Assembly (NCBI GenBank): GCA_047605265.1
Contig: JASGFY010000010.1
Span: 7,449-71,448, forward strand
DNA length: 64,000 nucleotides
From: Solimonas sp047605265
GTDB lineage: Bacteria > Pseudomonadota > Gammaproteobacteria > Nevskiales > Nevskiaceae
Direction: 5' to 3'
Of the stretch, positions 16,772 through 25,370 are shown piece after piece. Under the pieces are notes generated by a model that saw nothing but the letters and a program-made list of their open reading frames with translations, was not told where the DNA came from and searched no databases. How positions within the stretch are numbered: the first letter of the stretch is position 1; the number at the start of each line of letters is the position of its first letter. The translations under genes and the position numbers were made by a program.

Positions 16772-17839
16772 TTAGAAGCTGTAGACGAGACCGAGACCGG
16801 CCGCCGAGCTCTTGGTGTCCGACGAACCGGTCGTGGCGACGTCCTGCTTGATACCGATGTAGTAGAGCTGCGCAAGGAAGGCCTTGCTCAGCTTGTAGTC
16901 CACGCCGAGGCTAAGGTCGGTGCGCTTGAGGTCGGTGTAGTCGCCCTTTGTCTCGCCGTACTGCGCCTTGAGCTTGACCGCGTCGATCGAGTAGCCGGCG
17001 CCGATCAGCCAGCTCGTCTCTTTGTAGCTGCTGCCGGTCAGGGAATCCGTCGTCGAGTTTTCCTGATCGACGCCCTTGGCCTGCTGGAGCAGCGCGCTGA
17101 GTTCGAGATCGGTGACCGGGTTCACGTAGATCGCACCACGGATGATGTTGGATGCGGCGGTCGTGCCATCGAACTTCAGGCTGGCGGCTTCGTGGTAGGC
17201 ATACGACAGCGAGGCATAGACGATCTTGGTGTCATACACCAAGGAAGCGTAAGCCGTGTCGGCGATGCCCTTGTCCTGCTCGCTGCTGTTGTCGAGCGCC
17301 GTGCGCCCCTCGCCGGGCTGCACCACGGCCGTCACCGTCAGCCCATCGAGGAACTTCGGCGTGGTGTACTGGATGGCGTTGTTGATGCGTGTTTCGCCGA
17401 CCAGCAGGCTGCTGTCATCACCGAACGATTCGTCGTTGAAGAGGTCCGCCTTGGCACCCGCTTCCTTGACCGGCGTGTCGAACTTGCCGACCTTGAACGT
17501 GCCGAAGCCGCCCTGCAGGCCGACGAAGATGTTGCGCTCGGAGAACGCCGTGCTTTCGGTGCCATCAGGATCGATGCCGTATTCAAGCTGATAGATGACC
17601 TGCAGGTCGGCGAGACCGGTGTCTTCGCTACCCTTGAAGCCGAGGCGCGAGGAGTTGTTGTTGTCCTTGACGATCCAAGTGTTCTCGTCATCGTTGGACG
17701 AGGAGGTATCGAGGCCGATTTCGTCCTTCTGGTTCTCGATGCCGACATTGAACTTGCCGTAGACCTTGACGTCGGCGAACGCCGCGCCCGGCACTACGAA
17801 AACAGCCCCCACAGCGATCGCAAGCAGATTCTTGTTCAC
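16772..17839 (-). CDS. Outer-membrane porin (Gram-negative trimeric-type), Pho-box controlled
   Basis: 355 residues from a GTG start with AAGGAG 7 nt upstream. Signal peptide ending FVVPGAAFA, then alternating beta strands beginning DVKVYGKFNVGIENQ and ending GLGLVYSF; the terminal Phe is the outer-membrane insertion signal. The internal RNIFVGLQGGFGTFKVGKFDTP segment is typical of the 16-strand porin family in beta- and gammaproteobacteria. It is not an OprP-type protein by sequence. A triple Pho box about 155 nt upstream and the phoU/pst neighbourhood imply induction in phosphate starvation and a role in letting phosphate or phosphorylated solutes through the outer membrane. The selectivity is inference. 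Confidence 0.88.
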   Translation of the reverse strand: MNKNLLAIAVGAVFVVPGAAFADVKVYGKFNVGIENQKDEIGLDTSSSNDDENTWIVKDNNNSSRLGFKGSEDTGLADLQVIYQLEYGIDPDGTESTAFSERNIFVGLQGGFGTFKVGKFDTPVKEAGAKADLFNDESFGDDSSLLVGETRINNAIQYTTPKFLDGLTVTAVVQPGEGRTALDNSSEQDKGIADTAYASLVYDTKIVYASLSYAYHEAASLKFDGTTAASNIIRGAIYVNPVTDLELSALLQQAKGVDQENSTTDSLTGSSYKETSWLIGAGYSIDAVKLKAQYGETKGDYTDLKRTDLSLGVDYKLSKAFLAQLYYIGIKQDVATTGSSDTKSSAAGLGLVYSF

Positions 17840-17995
17840 GCAAAATCTCCTTCAAAACAAACAATTGAGTAATGGACGCAGGCTCTGCGCGGTGACAGAA
17901 TCAGCCACCCCCTGCAGCTACGGCGCCGCGGCGCCCGTTCTATATTGACGGCTCTGCGGTCGGCGCAAAGTATGGAGAGGCGCCGTGAATGAAAG

Positions 17996-18024
17996 TTTAC
18001 ATATATATGACATTTAAATGACAC
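17996..18024 (-). promoter_or_regulatory. Triple Pho box upstream of the porin
   Basis: On the minus strand the sequence reads GTGTCAT-TTAA-ATGTCAT-ATAT-ATGTAAA: three 7-bp PhoB half-sites (consensus CTGTCAT) separated by exact 4-bp AT-rich spacers, giving the 11-bp period of PhoB tandem binding. It points toward the porin. The sequence is unusually AT-rich for this genome. The exact -10 is not obvious; a CATACT lies 21 nt beyond the third repeat. Confidence 0.85.
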
Positions 18025-18092
18025 CCTTCCCCGGCCCGCTGGTTTTCGTGCAACGCATCGAGGGTGTCGCGTGCGGCGAGGCCGAAGGGCGT

Positions 18093-18962
18093 TCAGGGTT
18101 GCTCGCCGACCCAGCGCAGGAAGTCGCGACGCTGTTCCCCGCTGGCCTGTGCCCACCACCCCTTGACGGTGTTCAGCCAATCGCCGCCCGCACCGGACTC
18201 CGTTCGTGTGCTTCCGTCGCCGACCCAGCGCAGAAAGTCGCGATGTTCCTGTGCCCCGGCCTGCTTCCACCAGCCCTTCATGAGGTTGACCCAATCGCGA
18301 TCCTGGCCCGCTGACGCCGTCGGCGGCAGCGGAGCGACCACCGGCGCGGCCGCGGGCTCCGGCGCGGATGCGGACGGTGCGGCCTGCAGCGGCTGTATAG
18401 TTTGCGTTACCACGCCGTCCTTGAACTTCGCGGCATCCTGAACCAGCGTGGTGTTGCCGGTTGCCGGCGCGAACACGCCGGCCAGGCCGCCGCCGAACTT
18501 CAGGCCGCTGCTGACGGACGCGGTGCGTACGCCCGTCGTCCGATCCTCGGACCAGCCGCGAAAATCCTGCACGAGCTTTTTTGCGTCATCGTAGGTACCG
18601 GGATGCGCATAGTCGATCCGATATTGGTGCCCCGCCTGCGCGTCGATCACGAACAGCGCCGGACTCTTCGACCGCAGCACATCGCTTTCGCCGCTGGCTT
18701 GCCAGACTTCGCGGTAAAAGACCAGCACTTCGTAGCGGCCCGGCAGCACCTCGAGACGCTTGTCGCCGCGGTTCCACATGCCTTGCGCCGCCGGCACTTC
18801 GACGCCGTTGATCGTCGCAACCTCGAGCTGTTCGGGCATGGTGACGACGGCGATCTCGGCCGCGGGACGGGAAGCGCCTTCGTACAAGCGCACGTCGGGG
18901 CCCGCACAGGCCGCCATGCTCAACAGCACGGCGACGACGAGAATGCGGAACGGGTTCGACAT
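18093..18962 (-). CDS. DUF2057 (YccT-like) lipoprotein with duplicated C-terminal motif
   Basis: 289 residues from the ATG beginning MSNPFRILVVAVLLSMAACAG, a signal with lipobox (C19). Longer in-frame starts add 39 residues with no signal character. The central part (MPEQLEVATINGVEV, PGRYEVLVFYREVW, ALFVIDAQAGHQYRI) matches DUF2057, the YccT/CsgI family of exported proteins. The C-terminus carries two copies of an amphipathic motif: residues 223-248 (LMKGWWKQAG...RDFLRWVG) and 261-289 (TVKGWWAQAS...RDFLRWVG), joined by a Gly/Ser linker. E. coli YccT, as I remember it, ends with one such motif. Function unknown; YccT has been linked to curli inhibition. It lies between the Pho-controlled porin and phoU. 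Confidence 0.78.
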   Translation of the reverse strand: MSNPFRILVVAVLLSMAACAGPDVRLYEGASRPAAEIAVVTMPEQLEVATINGVEVPAAQGMWNRGDKRLEVLPGRYEVLVFYREVWQASGESDVLRSKSPALFVIDAQAGHQYRIDYAHPGTYDDAKKLVQDFRGWSEDRTTGVRTASVSSGLKFGGGLAGVFAPATGNTTLVQDAAKFKDGVVTQTIQPLQAAPSASAPEPAAAPVVAPLPPTASAGQDRDWVNLMKGWWKQAGAQEHRDFLRWVGDGSTRTESGAGGDWLNTVKGWWAQASGEQRRDFLRWVGEQP

Positions 18963-19012
18963 GGAGGCTCCGGCAGGGCTGAACCGGCGCAGCATAGCAC
19001 CGGTGCTGAAAC

Positions 19013-19039
19013 GGAAAAGGCCGCGGTCCCGCTGCGGCC
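19013..19039 (-). terminator. Intrinsic terminator after phoU
   Basis: On the minus strand GGCCGC, a 9-nt loop, GCGGCC, then TTTTCC, just after the phoU stop. It separates phoU from the DUF2057 gene. Confidence 0.75.
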
Positions 19040-19059
19040 TCACGCGGATACGGGGGGCG

Positions 19060-19776
19060 TTACTGTCCGTCGATCTCACGCTCGACGGCTTCGAGCGACA
19101 GATGGCGGACGTCCTTGCCCTTCACCAGATAGATGACGTATTCGGAAATGTTCTTGGCGTGATCGCCGATGCGTTCGAGCGCGCGCACGCACCAGATGAT
19201 GTCCATGACGCGGCCGATCGTGCGTGGATCTTCCATCATGAAGGTGATGCACTGGCGCAGCAGTGCCTCGTACTCGCGGTCGATCTCGCGGTCCTCGCGC
19301 GCCACGTTGAGCGCCGCCTGCGCGTCGAGACGCGCGAAGGCGTCGAGCGCGTCGCGCACCATCTTCGACACGGCCCGCGACAGGTGCTGGACCTCGCGCA
19401 GGTTCTGTATCAACCGCTCCTGCGAGGCCAGATCCTTGGCCATGCGGCCAATCTTGCCGGCTTCGTCGCCGATACGCTCGAGATCGGTGATGGTCTTGAT
19501 GATCGCGTAGACCAGACGCAGGTCGGAGGCCGTGGGCTGGCGGCGCGCGAGGATGCGCGAGCATTCCTCGTCGATCGCCACCTCGAGCTGGTTGATCTTG
19601 AAGTCGTTGAGATTGACCTGCTCGGCAAGACCGGCGTCAAGCGACATCAGGGCCTGCGTCGCATCGACGATCTGCTGCTCGACGAGACCGCCCATCGCCA
19701 TCACGCGCTGGCGCACGTCCTCGAGCTCGGCATTGAACTGGCTCGAGATGTGTTGGCGGAAAATCGGCTTATCCAT
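19060..19776 (-). CDS. phoU: Phosphate signalling regulator PhoU
   Basis: 238-residue all-helical protein with two PhoU repeats. Each carries the metal-binding motif near E/DxxxD: DLERIGDEAGKIGRMA in the first and ALERIGDHAKNISEYV in the second. PhoU connects the PstSCAB transporter to PhoR and holds it in the inactive state when phosphate is plentiful. In enterics phoU closes the pst operon; here it is transcribed away from pstS, with its own Pho box upstream and its own terminator. Full length, no anomalies. Confidence 0.95.
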   Translation of the reverse strand: MDKPIFRQHISSQFNAELEDVRQRVMAMGGLVEQQIVDATQALMSLDAGLAEQVNLNDFKINQLEVAIDEECSRILARRQPTASDLRLVYAIIKTITDLERIGDEAGKIGRMAKDLASQERLIQNLREVQHLSRAVSKMVRDALDAFARLDAQAALNVAREDREIDREYEALLRQCITFMMEDPRTIGRVMDIIWCVRALERIGDHAKNISEYVIYLVKGKDVRHLSLEAVEREIDGQ

Positions 19777-19912
19777 GTGCTTTGCGTGACCAGGTGAATT
19801 GAGGACCGACGAAGCCGACTATAGGACATTCCCGCTGTGGCTTTCAGAGCGCCCGCGCGTCATGCCGCTGCACGTCAGCCGAACCGCAGGGGCGGCACTG
19901 TGCGGCTTGTTT

Positions 19913-19930
19913 GTGACGAGTGGATGACAT
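19913..19930 (-). promoter_or_regulatory. Pho box toward phoU
   Basis: On the minus strand ATGTCAT-CCAC-TCGTCAC, two 7-bp PhoB half-sites with a 4-bp spacer. Ten nt further on is CACAGT, the position at which PhoB-dependent promoters carry their -10. That puts the start site about 110 nt before phoU. Confidence 0.65.
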
Positions 19931-20020
19931 TTCCGCGTCTTTTGCGTGAAAGCCGCCAGCAGCGGCCTCTGCCGGGGATTCCGGCCACGGGAAAACCGCT
20001 TCTGAACGCTTTCCGGGCGC

Positions 20021-20054
20021 TTGCAACGAAACTGTAAAACAGCGCAGCTAACCT
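20021..20054 (+). promoter_or_regulatory. Pho box and -10 of the pst operon
   Basis: TTGCAAC-GAAA-CTGTAAA, two half-sites with a 4-bp spacer, then exactly 10 nt, then TAACCT as the -10 (20049-20054). The first half-site is degenerate. Predicted start about 20061, leaving a leader of about 43 nt with GGAG before the GTG. Confidence 0.6.
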
Positions 20055-20103
20055 CGCGCCGCTCATCGGAACAGATGATCTGTCCCAACCTTGGAGATTC
20101 TCC

Positions 20104-21153
20104 GTGACCGCTTTCCGCAAGACCCTCACGCGCGTGTCGCTCGCCGTCGCCGGCGCGGCGTTCTCGTGCGCCGCGCTCGCCGCCGACATCACCGGTGCCG
20201 GCGCGACCTTCCCCTATCCGATCTACTCGAAGTGGGCGGACGCCTACAAAAAGGAAACGGGCATCGGCCTCAACTATCAGTCGATCGGCTCGGGCGGCGG
20301 CATCAAGCAGATCAAGGCCAAGACGGTGACGTTCGGCGCGACCGACAAACCGCTGAAGGCCAGCGAGCTCGAAGAAATCGGCGCGATCCAGTGGCCGATG
20401 GTAATGGGCGGCGTCGTGCCGGTCATCAACGTCAAGGGCATCACGCCGGGCCAGTTGGTGCTCGACGGCAAGACGCTCGCCGACATCTTCCAGGGCCGCG
20501 TCACCAAATGGAACGACTCGGCAATCAGCAAGCTGAATCCGGGCGTCACGCTGCCGGCCAAGGCCATCGCCGTGGTGCACCGCGCCGACGGCTCGGGCAC
20601 GACGTTCAACTTCACCTATTACCTCGGCGAAGTCAGCGAATCGTGGCGCGTCAATGTCGGCGTCGAGCAGTCGGTCGAGTGGCCGGTCGGCATCGGCGGC
20701 AAGGGCAATGAGGGCGTCGCCAACATGGTCACGCAGACCGACGGCTCGATCGGTTACGTCGAATACGCGTATGCCAAGCAGAACAAGATGACGTTCACGA
20801 AGATGATCAACAAGGACGGCAAGACGGTGGCGCCGGACGCCGACACCTTCGCGGCTGCCGCTGCCAATGCCGACTGGAACAAGGCCAAGAGCTTCTACCT
20901 GATCCTCGCCAACCAGCCGGGCGCCAACAGCTGGCCGATGACGGCGGCGACCTTCATCGTCATGTACAAGAAAGCCGACAAGCCGGAAGACTCGCTCGCC
21001 GCGCTGAAATTCTTCGACTGGGCGTACAAGAACGGCGGCAAGTCGGCCGACGAACTCGATTACGTGCCGATGCCGGCCAGCGTCATCGATCTCGTCGAGA
21101 AGACCTGGGCGTCCAGCATCAAGGACGCTTCCGGCAAGCCGCTCTGGAAATAG
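20104..21153 (+). CDS. pstS: Phosphate ABC transporter, periplasmic phosphate-binding protein
   Basis: 349 residues from a GTG start. The signal peptide ends SCAALA|ADITGAGATF. The phosphate-binding loops are intact: GAGATFPYP at the N-terminus, YQSIGSGGGIKQI, and RADGSGTTFNFTYYL in the middle (arginine and Ser/Gly-Thr contacts). The NQPGANSWPMT stretch near the C-terminus is also typical of PstS. It delivers phosphate to PstCAB, encoded directly downstream, and is the sensing front of the Pho system. Its Pho box and -10 lie upstream. A hairpin follows the stop, which usually lets pstS be made in excess over the membrane subunits. Confidence 0.96.
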   Translation: MTAFRKTLTRVSLAVAGAAFSCAALAADITGAGATFPYPIYSKWADAYKKETGIGLNYQSIGSGGGIKQIKAKTVTFGATDKPLKASELEEIGAIQWPMVMGGVVPVINVKGITPGQLVLDGKTLADIFQGRVTKWNDSAISKLNPGVTLPAKAIAVVHRADGSGTTFNFTYYLGEVSESWRVNVGVEQSVEWPVGIGGKGNEGVANMVTQTDGSIGYVEYAYAKQNKMTFTKMINKDGKTVAPDADTFAAAAANADWNKAKSFYLILANQPGANSWPMTAATFIVMYKKADKPEDSLAALKFFDWAYKNGGKSADELDYVPMPASVIDLVEKTWASSIKDASGKPLWK

Positions 21154-21170
21154 GCGGACGGTTATCATCG

Positions 21171-21206
21171 CGGCGGCGGGAAGCCCGGCTTTCCGCCGCC
21201 GCCTTT
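21171..21206 (+). terminator. pstS-pstC intercistronic hairpin (attenuator)
   Basis: GGCGGCGG and CCGCCGCC close a stem whose loop contains a second small stem (AAGCC/GGCTT), followed by GCCTTT. It lies between pstS and pstC and probably causes partial termination or stabilises the pstS mRNA. Confidence 0.6.
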
Positions 21207-21258
21207 ACACTAGAAAGATGAAAAACCATTCACCCGACTCATCCCCGGGGAGTTCCGC

Positions 21259-22236
21259 GTGACCACCGCCGTCATCAAGCCCGCTTCCGAAACCTCGAGC
21301 ATCCTCAGCCGCAACCGGCTGACCGATGCGCTGTTGCGTTCGCTGACGCGCGCCGCGGCGGTCATCGTCCTGGTGATGCTGGGCGGCGTCATCGTTTCGC
21401 TGGTCGACGGCGCGCTGCCGGCGCTGAAGACCTTCGGCTTCTCGTTCATCACCACTGAATCCTGGAATCCGGTCACCGAGAAATTCGGCGCGGCCGCGCC
21501 GATCTACGGCACGCTGGTCACCGCCTTCATCGCCATGCTCATCGGCGTGCCGATCAGCATTGGCATCGCCGTCTTTATCACGGAATTGTGCCCGCGCCCG
21601 CTGAAGCGGCCGGTCTCCACGGCAATCGAGCTGCTCGCCGGCATCCCCAGCATCATTTACGGCATCTGGGGCCTGTTCGTGCTGGCTCCGCTGCTGCAGG
21701 CCCATATCCAGCCGGTACTGATCGGCGCGTTCGAGAACGTGCCATTGCTCAACCATCTGTTCGCCGGTCCGCCCTATGGCATCGGCATCCTCACGGCGGC
21801 GCTGATTCTCAGCATCATGGTGTTGCCGTTCATCACCTCGATCACGCGCGACGTATTCGAGACCGTGCCACCGATGCTCAAGGAATCGGCCTACGGCCTC
21901 GGCTGCACGACTTGGGAAGTGGTGCGCAACATCGTCCTGCCGTACAGCAAGACCGGCATCATCGGCGGCATCATGCTCGGCCTCGGTCGCGCGCTCGGCG
22001 AGACGATGGCTGTGACCTTCGTGATCGGCAACGCGCACAAGATCCACGCCTCGCTGTTGGCGCCTGGCACGACGATCTCGGCCTCGATCGCCAACGAGTT
22101 CACCGAGGCCGACGGTGCGATGTACACGTCCTCGCTGATCGCGCTCGGCCTGATCCTGTTCATCATCACCTTCATCGTGCTGGCCTGCGCGCGCCTGCTG
22201 CTGCTGCACATGAAGAAGGCCGAGGGCCGCCACTGA
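21259..22236 (+). CDS. pstC: Phosphate ABC transporter permease PstC
   Basis: 325 residues from a GTG start with GGGGAG upstream. About six membrane helices, the first at about 31-53. The cytoplasmic EAA loop that contacts PstB is visible as KESAYGLGCTTWEVVRNIVLP followed by GIIGGIMLGLGRALGETMA. With PstA it forms the phosphate channel in the inner membrane. Its stop overlaps the pstA start by one base, so translation is coupled. Confidence 0.95.
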   Translation: MTTAVIKPASETSSILSRNRLTDALLRSLTRAAAVIVLVMLGGVIVSLVDGALPALKTFGFSFITTESWNPVTEKFGAAAPIYGTLVTAFIAMLIGVPISIGIAVFITELCPRPLKRPVSTAIELLAGIPSIIYGIWGLFVLAPLLQAHIQPVLIGAFENVPLLNHLFAGPPYGIGILTAALILSIMVLPFITSITRDVFETVPPMLKESAYGLGCTTWEVVRNIVLPYSKTGIIGGIMLGLGRALGETMAVTFVIGNAHKIHASLLAPGTTISASIANEFTEADGAMYTSSLIALGLILFIITFIVLACARLLLLHMKKAEGRH

Positions 22237-23105
22237 TGTCCGCGCTTTCCTCTCCCGAATCGCTGAAGCTCTACGCGCGCCGCCGCCGGAGCCACAAGAT
22301 GGCGATGGTGCTGGCGAATGTCGCCACGCTGCTCGGCCTGATCGCCCTCGCCTGGATTCTCGCGACGCTGCTGATCAAAGGCTTCGGCGGCCTGTCGCTG
22401 GCGGTGTTCACGCAGAGCACGCCACCGCCCGGCGAGGACGGCGGCCTGCTCAACGCCATCTATGGCAGCGTCATCCAGACCGTGATCGCGGCGCTGATCG
22501 GCACGCCGGTCGGCATCCTGGCCGGCACGTACATGGCCGAGTACGGCCGCAACACCAGACTGGCAACCATCGTGCGCTTCATCAACGACGTGCTGCTGTC
22601 GGCGCCATCGATCGTCGTCGGCCTGTTCGTCTACGAAATCATGGTGCAGCCGATGGGCCACTTCTCGGCCTGGGCCGGCTGCGTCGCGCTCGCCATCCTC
22701 GTGCTGCCGGTCGTCGTGCGCACCACCGAGGACATGCTGCTGCTGGTGCCGGACGCGTTGCGCGAAGCGGCGAGCGCGCTCGGCGCGCCGCGCTGGCTGG
22801 TCATCCAGAAGGTCTGCTATCGCGCCGCCCGCGCCGGCCTGGTGACCGGCATGCTGCTCGCCGTCGCCCGCATCAGCGGCGAGACGGCGCCGCTGCTGTT
22901 CACCTCGTTGAACAATCAGTTCTGGAGCACCGACATGAACGCGTCGATGGCGAACCTGCCGGTCGTCATCTTCCAGTTCGCGACGGCGCCATATGAAGAC
23001 TGGCAGCGTCTGGCCTGGGTCGGCGCCCTGCTGATCACCCTGGCCGTGCTGGCGCTGAACATCCTGGCGCGCGCACTGTCCGCGCCACAGTCGAACGCCC
23101 GATAA
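22236..23105 (+). CDS. pstA: Phosphate ABC transporter permease PstA
   Basis: 289 residues starting at the ATG within TGATG at the pstC stop. Open frame extends upstream through pstC but has no membrane character there. About six membrane helices, the first at about 24-47. EAA loop: REAASALGAPRWLVIQKVCY followed by TGMLLAVARISGETAPLLF. It pairs with PstC. Length and motifs are normal. Confidence 0.95.
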   Translation: MSALSSPESLKLYARRRRSHKMAMVLANVATLLGLIALAWILATLLIKGFGGLSLAVFTQSTPPPGEDGGLLNAIYGSVIQTVIAALIGTPVGILAGTYMAEYGRNTRLATIVRFINDVLLSAPSIVVGLFVYEIMVQPMGHFSAWAGCVALAILVLPVVVRTTEDMLLLVPDALREAASALGAPRWLVIQKVCYRAARAGLVTGMLLAVARISGETAPLLFTSLNNQFWSTDMNASMANLPVVIFQFATAPYEDWQRLAWVGALLITLAVLALNILARALSAPQSNAR

Positions 23106-23106
23106 C

Positions 23107-23949
23107 ATGCATACTATGGTGGACGCTCCCATGCAGACCCGTCCCAACGTCGAACTGACGAAGACCGTGCTGACCGAACCGATTGGCGATGCGCTGCGCG
23201 AGAAGGTTTCCGTACGCAACCTCAACTTCTTCTACGGCGATTACCGCGCGCTGAAGAGCATTTCGCTGCCGCTGTACGACCGCAAGGTCACAGCCTTCAT
23301 CGGCCCGTCGGGCTGCGGCAAGTCGACGCTGCTGCGCATCCTCAACCGCATGTACGACCTCTACCCCGGCCAGCGCGCCGAGGGCGAGGTGCTGCTCGAC
23401 GGCGAGAACATCCTCGCGCCGGGCACCGATCTGAACCTGCTGCGTGCGCGCATCGGCATGGTGTTCCAGAAGCCGACACCGTTCCCGATGTCGATCTACG
23501 ACAACATCGCGTTCGGCATCCGCCTCTACGAAAAAGTGCCGAAGTCGGAAATGAACGACCGCGTCGAGGATGCGCTGAAGCGCACCGCGCTGTGGGACGA
23601 AGTGAAGGACAAACTGCACGCCTCGGGCCTCGGCCTGTCGGGTGGCCAGCAGCAGCGCCTTTGCATCGCCCGCTCGATCGCCGTGCGTCCGCAGGTGCTG
23701 CTGCTCGACGAGCCAACGTCGGCGCTCGACCCGATCTCGACGGCGAAGATCGAGGAGCTGATCTATCAGCTCAAGGTCGATTACACGATCGCCATCGTCA
23801 CGCACAACATGCAGCAGGCCGCGCGCGCCGCCGACTTCTCGGCATTCATGTATCTCGGCGAACTGGTCGAATTCGGCACGACCGACCAGGTCTTCACCAA
23901 GCCGCGCGAATCACGCACCGAGGATTACATCACCGGACGTTTCGGCTGA
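23107..23949 (+). CDS. pstB: Phosphate ABC transporter ATPase PstB
   Basis: 280 residues. Walker A GPSGCGKSTLLR, Q-loop VFQKPTPFPMS, signature LSGGQQQRLCIARSIA, Walker B LLLDEPTSALDP, and switch histidine in VTHNMQQAARAAD are all present. The KPTPFPMSI stretch is characteristic of PstB. The N-terminus has about 35 extra residues before the ABC fold, and later methionines are possible starts. It powers phosphate import. No phoU follows; the next gene is convergent. Confidence 0.96.
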   Translation: MHTMVDAPMQTRPNVELTKTVLTEPIGDALREKVSVRNLNFFYGDYRALKSISLPLYDRKVTAFIGPSGCGKSTLLRILNRMYDLYPGQRAEGEVLLDGENILAPGTDLNLLRARIGMVFQKPTPFPMSIYDNIAFGIRLYEKVPKSEMNDRVEDALKRTALWDEVKDKLHASGLGLSGGQQQRLCIARSIAVRPQVLLLDEPTSALDPISTAKIEELIYQLKVDYTIAIVTHNMQQAARAADFSAFMYLGELVEFGTTDQVFTKPRESRTEDYITGRFG

Positions 23950-24031
23950 TCCGCCATCGCCCCGCCTACGCGACCGCCGGCCACTCGCGTTTTCGCCTGC
24001 GGGCCGCTGGCGGGCCGTGGTCGAGACTGCG

Positions 24032-25258
24032 CTAGAACAGCGGCTGGCTCGACGTGCGCATCGGCGTGCCCCGGCCGGCCGGCGTCTCGCCGGCCTGCGC
24101 ATCCGGGGGATCACGAACCAGTGCGACGCTATCGCGGCCGCCAGCCTTGGCGCGATACAGCGCCACGTCGGCGAGCGACAGCAAGGCATCGAGCGACATG
24201 CCGGGTCTGAACAAAGCGACGCCGACGCTCAACGTCGGATGGATACCGGCAATGATCTCGTGCGTGGCTTCGGCGAAGCGCTGGCGCAGACGGGCGGTGA
24301 TGCGCTCAGCCTGATCGGCGTCGATCTCCTCGAACAGCACGGCGAACTCATCGCCGCCGTGACGGCCGAGCAGATCGCCTTCGCGCAGCTCTTTGGCCGC
24401 AACCTGCGCAAAGGCGCACAGGACGCGGTCGCCGGCGGCATGGCCACCGCGGTCGTTGATCGTCTTGAAGTGATCGAGGTCGATCAAGGCCAGCGCCGCA
24501 TGGCGACGTGTCCGCGCCAGTCGCGCGAGCTGCCGCTGCGCCTGTTCGCGGAAGCCGTCGCGGTTCAGCGTGCCGGTCATCCCATCGGTGCGCGCGGCCC
24601 GCGCCAGCGCGCGTTGTGTGCGCTCGGAGGACATCATCATCAGCCCCATGTTCCAGCCGGCCACCGCAGGCACCAGCAGGAAGATGGTCCAGGCGTGAAA
24701 GGCGTCGTGCCCCATGTAGTCGGGCTCGGCGCCGACGAGCCCGACGTAGATGCCGCGGGAGAAGCTGGTGAGCGCGCAGGCCAGCATCATGGTGGCGCAG
24801 ATCGCGGCGGCGACCGAACCGTCGCGTCTCGCGATGCGCCGCGACGTCCAGGTGTTCGCCAGTTCGAGGCCACCCATCACCACGGCCACGACGACGATGC
24901 GCGCCGCCAGGCTGGCGCTGAGCCGGGACGGGATCGCGAACGCGGCGAACTGCAGCAGCAGCAACAGCGCCGCCGGCCACAGCGGCAGACGGCGCTGGTC
25001 GTAGGCGAGCACGCCGAACCAGGCGGCGACCAGCGCCGCGACCGCCAGCGTGTTGGCGAAGGCGATCGAGGCAAGCGCCGGAACCAGCCCGTGCAGACCG
25101 ACCAGCAGCATGCCGGCCGCGCCGAGCAGATTGCCGGCCGCCCACCAGCCGACGCCGCGGTTCTGCGGACGGCGCAGGAAGAACAGCAGCTCGGCCGCCC
25201 CCAGCACGACGCTCATCGCGAACAGAACGAAGTACAGAATGCGGAGGTCGAGCGGCAT
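24032..25258 (-). CDS. Membrane diguanylate cyclase (GGDEF)
   Basis: 408 residues from the ATG beginning MPLDLRILYFVLF. About seven hydrophobic segments fill residues 1-200, and a GGDEF domain occupies about 225-385. The active motif is intact (GRHGGDEFAVLFEE). An RxxD inhibitory site (REGD) lies exactly five residues before it, so product feedback by c-di-GMP is likely. DLDHFKTINDRGGHAAGD is the conserved Mg/GTP region. No EAL domain. It lies downstream of phoB-phoR in the same direction with a 112-nt gap, and faces pstB. A link of phosphate status to biofilm signalling is inference. The C-terminal tail is low-complexity. Confidence 0.9.
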   Translation of the reverse strand: MPLDLRILYFVLFAMSVVLGAAELLFFLRRPQNRGVGWWAAGNLLGAAGMLLVGLHGLVPALASIAFANTLAVAALVAAWFGVLAYDQRRLPLWPAALLLLLQFAAFAIPSRLSASLAARIVVVAVVMGGLELANTWTSRRIARRDGSVAAAICATMMLACALTSFSRGIYVGLVGAEPDYMGHDAFHAWTIFLLVPAVAGWNMGLMMMSSERTQRALARAARTDGMTGTLNRDGFREQAQRQLARLARTRRHAALALIDLDHFKTINDRGGHAAGDRVLCAFAQVAAKELREGDLLGRHGGDEFAVLFEEIDADQAERITARLRQRFAEATHEIIAGIHPTLSVGVALFRPGMSLDALLSLADVALYRAKAGGRDSVALVRDPPDAQAGETPAGRGTPMRTSSQPLF

Positions 25259-25370
25259 GGGTGCGACATTTTGGACGCCGGAGACGCCGACAGGTGCCGC
25301 AGCCTGCGGCCGGCACGATCGGGCGAACCAATGGCGCGGCCGGCGGCGCGACCGGGAGCGCGGGAAAATA

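Larger units (their letters stand above)
19777..20103. other. Divergent phoU / pstS control region (327 nt, no gene)
   Basis: No credible coding sequence. It holds a minus-strand Pho box toward phoU and a plus-strand Pho box with matched -10 toward pstS. Both genes can therefore respond to PhoB from one shared region. Confidence 0.8.

Noticed and set aside
15089..17872. A 927-codon open frame opposite mrcB and the porin
   Set aside because: It runs antisense across two well-supported genes and their terminator, and its composition (Arg/Ala/Val/Gln-rich) is that of a codon-bias mirror frame.
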